Source: Rhodamnia argentea (taxonomy: Eukaryota > Streptophyta > Magnoliopsida > Myrtales > Myrtaceae). Taken from it: a stretch of 64,000 nucleotides of DNA. The stretch lies in NCBI RefSeq assembly GCF_020921035.1, contig NC_063152.1:32346494-32410493 (forward strand). The letters are read 5' to 3'. Position numbers and translations under genes: made by a program. The first letter of the stretch is position 1; each line of letters begins with the position of its first letter. Shown here in pieces: positions 20,326-31,064 of this stretch. Under the pieces are notes generated by a model. That model was not told where the DNA came from. It did not search any database and saw only the letters and a program-made list of their open reading frames with translations.

Positions 20326-23300
20326 TTTTTTTTTTTTTTTTGGTAAACAGAAGGTACAAACTGAATAAATTACAATCTAATATCTACAATCTCAACTTTA
20401 TCACTAAACAAAACATGAGATATTTCTCTAGGAGGCTGCAAGTAGTACATAGTATCCAATCGCTTCGCTATACCAATATTGGTAAGCATATCCGTGGGTC
20501 GATTGCATTCTCGAAAAATATGACGAATTTTGAACTCATAAAGAGAGCTCGGAAGTCTTCTAATATCTTTAAGTAGTGCTGGTCCTGTGATATTCGCTAT
20601 CCTCTCCCGATTAATAAGTTCGGTGATAACTTTGGAGTCCATCTCGATGATGAGTTTATGAAAACCATGTTCTTTTGCAATGGTAAGTCCCAACCATAGC
20701 GCCCATAATTCAACTTGTGAAGACGAACATATTTCAAGAAATGAGGTAAAACCGCCAAGCCAATCACCGCCTTCATTTTGGAACAATCCTTCAGCTCCCG
20801 CAAGTCCAAGATTACCTTTAGATACTCCATTCATATTCAATTTAAATCCATTATGGTGGTGGTGGATCCCGGGCGACCATAATGGGAGAAGCACGTGATC
20901 CACTTTTAGCCAAGGTGATCGTCGGTGAATCTATAATTTCCTTCATGTATGATTGAATTACATGTACTGGGTGGGAAGGAAAAGCAAAACATTCTTGGAA
21001 AAGCGACTTGTTTCGCCATTGCCAAAAAAGCCATATACTCACACCAAAGATAATACTCCAATTATAGTGAGAATTGAATCTCCATTTGTCGGTCAGGTTG
21101 AATTTCAATCATTGATATAAATTCATTGAGAAGAACTCTTCCAAACAATGTTGTGGGACAAGATCAATTCAATTGTTCTAAATAACCGAACAATCCCTCA
21201 AAACATGCAAAGTTGTTTCCACTAAAGACTCACATCGTGCACAATAAGGTTTACCTCCCGGATTGTGAGTCATCCTTAGTTCGTTGGTTAATAAGCGCTT
21301 GTGTGCCGCCAGCCAAAGGAAGGTTCTAATACGTTGAGCTCCCCTCCACTTCCTTATAAGTGACCATATCTTGTCGGTTTCTTGATTGTTAGTCCCACCG
21401 ATAAGTTCACATGCTGACTTAACAAAGAAAGATCCATTGCTATTACCTTCCCACATTAGACTAGCTCTCCCATCAGAATTAACTGGAGGTTTGATAGTCC
21501 AAATTCTAAGGATTACATTATTTGGTAAGATTCCTTCGAAAAGCGGAAAGTTTCAAGTCCTATTCCGCACATAGTCACAAACTTTTTTGTCCATCTCAAA
21601 ACGGAGGTAGGTGGGAAGTAAGTAGGTTGTTTAGTGGCTCCAACCCTGAAATCCACCTCTCTTTGCAAAAACTTACATGTTCTCCATTTCCCAAGCTCCA
21701 TACCGCTCCATCTTCTAAAGTCGGCCATACTTTAGCAATTGTTTTCCATAACATCGAATCACGAGGTTTAGCTTGAATAATATTTCTCTGTTGGGAACAG
21801 TATTTAGCATGCAAAACCTGTGTCCATAAAGAGTTGGGTTGCGTCTTGAGGCCCCATGCTAGTTTCATCAAGAAAGCTTGGTTAGTAACTTCAAGAGATC
21901 TGAAACTAAGATCACCACATTTTTTAGGCTTACAAACAAACTTCCAATTCATAAGGTGTATGCAACGCTTGTCTCTGGTATCTCCCCAAACGAAATCATG
22001 ACAACCTTTTTAATCTGCTAACAAACATGAGATAAGACTTTAGAACATTGCATATGATAGGTAGGGATACACATGATCGCAGATTGAGCTAAAGCGATGC
22101 AGCCTGCCATTGATAGGTTATCAGATTTCCAACCACTAAGTCTATTTGTGTCTTCTCTAGTAACGGTTGAAAATGCCTTGAAGATGTTCTTCCATGAATC
22201 AAAGGAACACCCAGATATTTTCCTAAATTTGAACATATTGAAAAGCCGGACATATCGCTTAAGATTCATTTCAGCCCTAGAGAAGTATTCTTTGAGCAGA
22301 AAAGTTTAGTTTTAGCCTTACTCACAATCTGACACGGTCTTTGACAAAAATCATCCAATCACTCTAAGATGACATTCATCTGTTCTGTTGAGGCTTCTGC
22401 CAATAATAATAGATCGTCTGCGAACATTAAATGAGATATTCACGGTCCTCCCCTACCAAAACAAAAAGGCTTCCACCGTTTTGACTTCACTGCAGCATGG
22501 ATAAGATGAGATAATCGATCCATACATAATACAAAGATATAAGGAGAGAGAGGGTCACCTTGACGTATTCCTCTGGATGGCAAAAAGGCCTCTGTAGGCT
22601 CATTGTAGGCTCACCGTTCCACAAAACCTGCATGGATGAAGAGGTGATGCATTTCATAATAAGCTGAATTAGTGATTCTGGAATACCTGTCAAGTAGAGA
22701 GTTTCCTCAATGAATGACCATTTCAGTCTATCATAGGCTTTCTCCACATCAATTTTCAGAATCATGTGCCCTCGTTTCCCTTGGGATTTGCTCATTGAGT
22801 GAATTGCTTCTTGTACAATGATGATGTTATTCTAAATGTGCCGACCGGGAACAAAGCTAGTTTGATTAGGCAAGATAAGCTGTGGTAGAACATCCTTCAA
22901 TCTGTTAACGAGCACTTTGGAGAGAATTTTATAAGTGACATTACACAAACTAATTGGCTGAAAGTTGTTGATTGTCTCTGGTTGCTGCACTTTCGGAATC
23001 AGCACAAGGATTGTTTTGTTAATCTCGGCCCAATTACAATTTCCTGACCAAGCATCACTAATAACATTGGTTAATGAGTTGCTCACCAGATTCCATTGAT
23101 GCTGAAAGAAAACCGCATGGAATCCATCCGGTCCAGGTGATTTATAAGGACCCATATCAAATAATGCTTTGCGAACTTCTGCCTGTCAACAGGTCTAGCC
23201 AGACTGGAAGCTTGCATAAAATTCAAGACTTGAAAGCCACGAGGTTGTGAAAGCACAACAGGTGTTGGGTCATTCTCAGTGAACAGATTTTTGTAAAAAT

Positions 23301-24471
23301 CTACCACCATACCTTTCAACTCCTCCTGGTTAGACATCCATTCTCCACTAGAATTCTGTAGCGCTTCAGTTTTATTCCTTCGCCGTCGAATGATTGTAGT
23401 AGCATGAAAAAAACTTGGTGTTTTTATCCCCGAACTGCAGCCACTTACGTCTTGATTACTGGTACCAGTGGATTTCTTCCTGAACTGAGACTTCAAGCAA
23501 CTCTTTTCGTAACTTTGCCTCGAGATTCACTAAGAATGGATTTGGACGTACCTCCAATGCCATTTGTATACCTACAAGACTCGCCAGCAATGTCTTCTTT
23601 CTTTTGAAAATATTGCCAAAGACGCGTTGGTTCCACTCCTAAAGGTTTTTCTGGAGTTGTGACAAAGCAACATGAAATGGCAATTCATATTTCCAGTGGA
23701 TTTGAGCAAAGTCATTGAACGAAGGATGCGTTAACCAAGCTGCTTCAAAACGAAAGGGCCGATTTAATTGAGGAGTACGCTCACTGGACAGAGAAATCAA
23801 GAGAGGATGATGGTCGGATTTAACTCGTGGAAGTACTTCGTACTGTCGCATCAGCAAACAACAATCTCCAGGAAAGATTACGTAGTGCTCTATCAAGGCA
23901 CTTGAATACTCGATTATAGTCATTCAACTTGGGCCCGCGCCATGTAAATTTCATGCCCACGCAACCAAGATCAATGAAGTGGCATCTGTCAATCCATTCT
24001 CTGAACCGAATGCATCTTGCAACATTGATTGGTGCCCCCGCTTTCTTTTCATCGTGAGACACAATGTCATTAAAACCACCGGTGACCATCCAAGGATCTG
24101 TCATTGTAGTGGCTATTTGTTCAAGCTGACTTCACAACCGTGCCTTTGCAAGTTCATCTGGTTTGGCATAAGACAGCAGTTAACCACCAGATTCGATTGC
24201 ACCTCTCTCTAATCTGGACGTGAATAAATTGAGGGTCAACTTATTCCACTTCCACAGTAAAGGAAGTGCCATGCCATAACAGCCTTGAGCCTCAGCACGA
24301 AACATGATTAGTAAAGCCAAGCTTCTTGACAATTTTCGTCGCTTGGTCTTCACTTAGCCTTGGTTCTACAACAACAAAAACCTGAATTTTGTGCATACGG
24401 ATCAAGTCCTTAGCAGTTGCTAGAAACTTGTTGTTTCCCTCTCCTCGACAATTCCACATTAGTAGACGCAT
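20326..24471 (-). mobile_element. L1-type LINE, frameshifted, lacking ORF1
   Basis: Read on the minus strand, the order is that of plant L1 LINEs. A short APE endonuclease start at 24471 begins MRLLMWNCRGEGN; more endonuclease follows near 23820-24104 (the VTGGFNDI and FIDLGCVGMKFTWRGP motifs). Reverse transcriptase runs about 22400-23200 (KSPGPDGF, ISLCNVTYKILSK, and the catalytic FADD at 22413-22424). A zinc-binding zf-RVT region lies at about 21178-21456 (RTFLWLAAHKRLLT, CARC). A C-terminal RNase H domain at about 20370-20780 follows. The poly(A) tail appears as the T run at 20326-20341, 28 bp beyond the RNase H stop. Stops and frameshifts break the frame at least six times, so it is inactive. 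ORF1 (gag-like) is missing, consistent with 5' truncation. No target duplication was found. Confidence 0.88.
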
Positions 24472-26547
24472 TTAACAGAGATGTTTGAAAGATAGAAGAG
24501 CTAGATAGAGTCGTCTAGCATCAGATCCTTCGCCGTGGGAAGATCTCCATAAGGCTTTGGATGAGATCAATAACAAATATTTTGCTCAAATAGTTAATAC
24601 ATAGTAATTTATGGACCCATTAAATCAAAGTTGAGAACATCAAATGAGTCCAACTACTTACCTAGAATTTAGTATTAATGGACAATAGAATGTGGACCAA
24701 GAAATTTGATCATCCAAGGCCCATCTTTAAATTATGTGAATGGTCCCTCCTTGAAAAGGCTTAGATGCATTTACCAATACTATTATGGTAAAATAAAGAG
24801 GACCTCCTATTGTTAAGACTTTTCAATCTTCTTTTCTTCCCAGAATATCATCAATTACTTAATTATTTCATGCATAAATGCGTACAATAATCGATTGTGT
24901 TATAATTTTAATACCACATTTGAATCTTTTCTTTCTTGCAACACCTTTCTTTTTAAAAAAATCGAATTTTAATAAGGTGGTTTTGCTCAATCTATCCGTC
25001 ATATAAACACAATTTTCAAATCTGATATCCACGATACGATTAGAATACCCTTGTATGCCAATTTTGTGCATATACGCGTAACGCTTGTGCCTATTTGATA
25101 GTAGTATTAGATAATTATTATTTGTTTTAGCTCATCTTGACTTCAAAGGTTATGCACTCAACTTTGAACTCTTTCGGATCCAAGCTGCACCCGGGTCCAG
25201 TGTTTTACACGTACAACTTGTTAAACCCTCTAATAGACAAAGGGGTAGAATCGGAATCCATTCTAAGGAAATAATCAGTTTCAATTAGCTAGACTAGCTC
25301 GATCCCGAATTTGATTAAGAATGAATTACATATTGTTTAAACTAGACTCGATCATGAATCGGTTTTCGACCGAACCGTCAGAATATTTACATATTACGCT
25401 ACGTTTTTATCTAACAGCTTAAATTTTTAGAATAATTAACAGTAATTCTATGAAAACTTGTGTGACATCAGAATGGAAAGTTCTGAATTTAAATCTTTTT
25501 TTGGCTAAAAACGTTGATGGAAGTCATGGTTGAGCTTATCATGGAGCTTAGCTGGACATTGACATCATTAAACCGAAAGGTGGAATTAGCAACAGCCAAT
25601 TTATGTGACTTGACATAGCTGTCCTTTTCCTTTTGTCCCCCTTTAACTCCTTTCACTTTTTCTGCTTTTTGATCCACCTTCCTTGCCTTCTAAAGTGGCT
25701 GTCCTCATGCATTTGTTTCTTTTTCACACGAAATGGGAAAATTCTGGTACAATCTTGTCGAATGTAAGCTGAATTTGCATGAACCGTCGGATGAGGTGGG
25801 ATCCATGTACGATTCACATGATCCAACGATGCATGTACATCAAGACCATCCAAAAATGGCTCACGAAATGCAAACCGGCTTTGGGTCAATTTTCAAATAT
25901 ATATGGTCTCCTAAAAATGCTATTCAGTACTTTCAACTTGCTGAGTTAGATAGTGTCTTTTAACCAATAGTTAAGAGAATGAGACGCTATTATGCCACTA
26001 AATCGATCCACCACCATTGAGCATCCGAATCGTTATATCATATCAAGTCCTTATGGTCCATAAACTCATCGTCATAGTAGCATGTTATTGATCCGTTTCG
26101 ATCTAAATTATCTCTGGACAATTTTTTTTTTTTTTAGCTAGGACGAAGCACATCGGTCGGACCATTTTACCGCCTTTTTTTTTTCTAATAATAACAAACA
26201 AGTTTAGCATCTAGATTTCCCAAAGATTATTCGAGAGCCACGAGCACCTCCATTTGCAATCTTGAACCTAAGGTCAAGATTATCTTATCCCATGTCTCTT
26301 TTTGCGGCAATAATAGATTGAGGTTAGCGCAAAAGAGAATCTCATGCCCCACAAGAAAGCATGATGTGAATGTCGCAAAAACACTACATGTGGGGCATAC
26401 CATAGCCATGATACCTCGTGAACATGTCTATCCACATTTTTCAAACATCATTTTTCTTGATAAATATTTCGGCTGTTTCGCGATAAATAAATGGTTTAAA
26501 AAATAATTTCTAAAATTGAACCCTCGTATTCCTTAAAATAATTAGGA
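24472..26547. other. Intergenic, no gene recognised
   Basis: AT-rich throughout, with no repeat arm I could define and no frame with a familiar domain. The frames at 25489-25963 and 26227-26506 have no supporting features. Confidence 0.45.
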
Positions 26548-26805
26548 AAAAAGCCATAAAAAATCATAAATTATGTCAATTGTGACACATTCATCCCAAA
26601 TTTCTTTTTTGCGACACAAAAGGTTTCAAACTTATACTAGTGTGACACATTTGCTCCAAAATAAACTCGAAATTTTTACTCGCGTGACTTGGGAGAAATG
26701 TATCACGCCGATAAAAAATTTAGGATTTTTTGTGTCATAAAGAACGTTTAGAGTAAGTGTATCACAGTGGGTATGCTTTAGGATATTTTGTGATTTTTTT
26801 TTTCA
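26548..26805. repeat. MITE-like repeat, TGTGACACATTC family
   Basis: Left arm AAAAAAGCCATAAAAAATC..GTCAATTGTGACACATTC; right arm GTGTATCACAGTGGGTATGC..TTTTGTGATTTTTTTT. These are loose inverted copies, with internal TGTGACACATTT repeats. About 260 bp, no coding content. Confidence 0.5.
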
Positions 26806-27312
26806 AATAATAAATTTCGTGACTGGTAAAAATTTATTTGCCAAATTATTCATTCTTCGTCGGTCGGAAAATTTTCGTGTTCTCATCTTGACAAAGATGG
26901 TGGTGGTGTTCAGGGTTCTAGTTCTAACTGTGGTTCTGTAATAAAGAAGGGTTTTTCTAAAACGTGCGTGGCAGTGCGATAAGACTTTTTGCCACCTCCC
27001 GTCACCCGCAGTGCGTGCCCCGCATTTCCCAATCTGAATCTCCAGGTTCGGCGCCGAACCGAAGGGACGTCTCGGATCGAAAGAGAGAAAACGATCCGAC
27101 GTCCGAGATTGAAAAGAAGCACGCCCCTCCCCATTTTAAAGGCGAAAGGATTGTGTGGTACAGCGTCTGTTACGCAGGATCTGAAATCGCAGCCAGAGAG
27201 TGAGGGAAAAAAAAGAGTTTGCGTTTTGAGATTCTCTCTTAAACCACACGCGTCGCTTCGGGTGTCTAGGGTTTTTGGGTCAAGGAAAAGGTCGGAGCAA
27301 TTTGGTTGTCGC
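26806..27312 (+). promoter_or_regulatory. Promoter and leader region of the reticulon gene
   Basis: GC content rises from about 26960 toward the start codon. A TTTAAAGG near 27136 might act as a TATA-like element. The frames here (26910-27314 - and 26964-27203 +) are incidental; the long frame that reaches 27627 includes leader and intron sequence around the real first exon. Confidence 0.4.
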
Positions 27313-29240
27313 ATGGCGGATCACGAGGAACCCAAGGGCGGCGAGTCCATCATGGAGAAGATAGCGGAGAAGATCCACGCTCACGACTCCTCCTCGTCCG
27401 ACGATTCCGACGACGATAACCCGGCGCCGTCCGAGGTGAAGGCTAAGATTTACCGCCTGTTTGGACGGGAACAGCCTGTTCACAAGGTGCTAGGTGGTGG
27501 AAAGTGTAAGTCCATTCTCTCTCTCTCGATCGATCGATCCGTGTTGCTCTCGCTGTTTTTCGCGATCTTGATGTCGTTGTTTGTTCTTCCCGGCGTGTTT
27601 GAAGGGTTGAGGGGGATTCTGATTTGATGTCGAGATCTAGCTCCGGCATTTTGGTTGCTTGTTGATTTGCGGAAAGCGGTGGTTTGGTTTTGCTTTAATT
27701 GGTTCCGAAGACGGAGCTGTGTTGAATCGGAATCTATTTATTCGATCTGTTGATCTGATTCATTATATGAGATACTTTCACATTTTTTATTGTCTGCTTG
27801 ATTGTTTAGCACGTTATGAAATGCATCGAGGTTTTTCATTCCAGGGTGCTTTTCGTGCCGCTCGGATGATTATGCATGTGATCTAGATCTGGAAATAGTG
27901 TGGCGAACGTGCTACAAATGAAGTTTGTGTTGACCTACTGATAACTATTGCCATTCTAGGGTAATTTTTCACGCTGACTGGCGTAGCATCTGTAGATGCC
28001 TGTGTTAAGCTTTGGCTTGTCCAGTTAAGGTCGGTTTCTTGGGTTGTGATGAGATTTGCTTCGAGCAGTGTTAAAGACTGTTTTTTTAAGGCTGTGAAAC
28101 TGTCCTCTTTTCCGGGTCACATTGAAACTTTCCTGTTAATATTTTAAGATGATGCAGTGACGATGACACGATATGACGTGACATATTATGCAAATTGGTG
28201 CTGCATCTTTGATGAATTTCGAGTTCAACATTCTAATGATTGTTTGCTTCCGCCGGTGTGTTGTATCTTCTTCACCCTGCTATACATATCTCTGATGGCA
28301 GTAGTTTGTTATTAAGCTGTTCAAATTTAATTGTGGTGGAACAGCTGCTGATGTACTCCTATGGAGAAACAAGAAGATATCAGCAGGTGCTCTTGGTGTT
28401 GCAACGGCAATATGGGTTCTGTTTGAATTGATTGAGTACCACTTTCTCACTTTAGTTTGTCATGGCTTAATCCTTGGCCTTGCAATCTTGTTCTTGTGGT
28501 CCAATGCTACTACATTCATCCACAAGTAAGATTTTGATGGTGTACTAGATCTATTTGAGTGTAGATAATGTTAAATTCGATATTCTCCTATTTGCTTTGA
28601 TGGGATTATCTTGCCTTAATTGTTCTTTCTTAGGACGCCACCTCACATTCCTGAAGTGTCGATACCAGAGAAACCTGTCTTGGAGTTTGCCTCTGTACTT
28701 AGCTTTGAAATAAATCGTGCAATTGCTACACTGAGGGAGATTGCTTCCGGAAGAGATCTTAAGAAGTTTCTCTTGGTATGTTCATACTTGTGCTTAGGGT
28801 TGTTCTCAGCATGTGTGGTGCTCTTCGCGATCATTTGTTACGGTTGAATCTTTGCACATGGCTTTGCAATTTCTGTTCACATTCTAATGGAAGAACTGAA
28901 TGTGGACAAATTAGGTGATTGCTGTTTTTTGGGTTATGTCTATCGTGGGCAGCTGCTGCAACTTCTTGACGTTATTTTACTTGGGTAAGGAGGTGTTTCT
29001 ATATTTGTTGAGTTTGATTGTGTACGTCTCCCCATCAACTCTTATGGATAGAGTTTTGTTTCTTAAACAGTGTTTGTATTACTGCACACTGTGCCTGTGC
29101 TCTATGAGAAGTATGAGGACAAGGTAGACCCGTTTGCGGAGAAGGCAACTATTGAGATCAAGAAGCAGTATGCAGTGTTTGATGAGAAAGTTTTGAGCAA
29201 GATTCCAAAGGGGCCTTTGAAGGACAAGAAGAAGGTTTAA
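27313..29240 (+). CDS. Reticulon-like protein B (RTNLB), five exons, 251 aa
   Basis: The exons are 27313-27505, 28345-28525, 28634-28775, 28915-28984 and 29071-29240. All four introns have GT and AG ends, and the joined length is 756 nt, a whole number of codons. The protein has an acidic Ser-rich head ([10 protein letters not shown] at about 35-44), then a reticulon domain from about residue 62: VHKVLGGGK, the hallmark LWRNKKIS, and two long hydrophobic hairpin segments at about 76-115 and 168-208. It ends in KDKKKV, which places lysines at -3 and -4 as in a dilysine ER-retrieval signal. Reticulons shape tubular ER by inserting hairpins into the outer leaflet. The length agrees with the 250-275 aa usual for plant RTNLB1-8-type members. 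Which member this is cannot be decided here. Confidence 0.94.
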
Positions 29241-31064
29241 ACTATTTAATGTTCTGTCTCATACCAGGTCCTTTGCAGTCATGTGGTAGTTTTTCAATTT
29301 TTTGGTTGAAGTTGCCAAAATTATCCATGATTGGCATGAACCCTGTTTTCATCATGCTTTTTTTGGTGTTGGGTTCAGATGTGGATGAATCTGGATTTTT
29401 GTCCCTTCATTTTCTTCAGACATGCTCAGAATTGCATGGATCTTTGTGCTAGCTAGTATTGGTTTGTTGACATAGTGTTTTATGCTGTGATTTGTGTTGA
29501 ATCTTCGACTTTTACTTGTGATAACAGTGAGTGATGTGATTTTATCTTGAGATGTATGGAATCAGAGCTACATGGGATGAGCATAATAGAGCTTGTAGCA
29601 TCCCAGGAGACCCTATGATCGAGGTTTTTTTTTCTTTTTTTCCTTCAAAATATAGTCATGGCAATGCAAAAGATGGTGCTGGGTCCTTCAGCATGTCATT
29701 CAAATGATGGCAATTTTTTATTCATGCTTGAGTCACTTGATAATACGAGAAGGGCAGATTGAAATTATAGGTAGCTTCGAAGGTCTGTTGCTAGGCTTGT
29801 CTCCTTAGAGTGGATCTGCCCTGGCAGATACCAGTTGTGGCCACAAAAACTGCAAAGAGAATGGATCTGTCTAAGAGTGAATGGAGGTTCTCATGGATAC
29901 TGATTGCAGTGAGCTTAGATCATGTTTTCTCATATAGGAGTGCTTTCTTCTCACTTCAATTAGACACTGATAGAAGCGCGTTCCATTGAGGCCGACTTAG
30001 TTGGAGTCAAAGAAGTAGTTGTTGTAATTTTGCTCTTAGGAAGCCCTTTCTCGGGGCAACTGCGCTCCATGGAAGCTCTCCCAATGAGGAGTGTTGCCCT
30101 CAAAGTGGATTTGTAATCTAATTTTGCCTTTATCTTGTTGCTGAAAGTTCCGTCACTTTAGGGTTGGAGAGTGTAAGATCTCTGACTCTACTAGCTTCTA
30201 TCTTCAGCAGCTTTATGGTTATCAATACCCTCTCTTTGTCGTTCAACCGTGAGATAGGTATGCAAACTTGTAGCCTCCCAACGAGCTCTGTCAAGATTTG
30301 TTTCAGAAAAGCTATAGGTGTTGATGGCAGCACTACCACTGCGCAAATGGCCGAGGAGGATGTGGCCTTGTGAAATTATCTGTTTTCTTGCATTAGCATT
30401 TGTCCCAGGCGTCTAATGTCTTGATGGTATTACTGAAGCCCAGTATTTGGCAGTGAGGGATTATCATGCTCTTTTGGGGAGCAAAGCAGAGAGACTTCAT
30501 CTAAATAATTTGGTGAAATGATTGCAAACTAAAGATCCGATGGGAGGTCCTGAAACTCACTGGTAAGTGTTACGAGTCGTGTCTTTTAGCTTTACAGAGG
30601 CTGCTACGTACATTGGCCAGGGTAGTGGCAACGAAGGGACAGGTTGAACCGAACACCGTTGTCTTACGCTGTTGTCTTCTTCTCTTGGTTAGGCTGTCCT
30701 TTCGTTCATCGGCTATGAAGAATATTGTCATATGAAAAAAGTGTGCTTGACGTCCGCTGTGTCAAAGTTGAAATTCACTCCTGAAATTAAGGGCGACTCG
30801 GAGTTTCACCAACATAGACGAAGGTAGCCATACATTATAGGAAAATCCCACAATTCCTTTGACCATCGTTACTTGGGATGGGTCGACCCGCACGTGCTGG
30901 CTCAACTCGGATTTCCGAGAGAACGAGGTGAGTTTCAGGGTACCTCTTGGCCAAGGGAGGCGAGCCACATTCTTAGGTTGTAGATTTATTAATGCGCATT
31001 TTGCTGGTGCAATGTGCCCCTAGAATTGCACTGTCTCGTTAAGTCTACTTTTTCTATATCTATA
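29241..31064. other. 3' UTR of the reticulon gene and intergenic DNA
   Basis: The UTR probably extends a few hundred bases. Beyond it there are only short frames (for example 30130-30373 on both strands, 30762-30968 -), and I recognise no gene or repeat. Confidence 0.45.
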
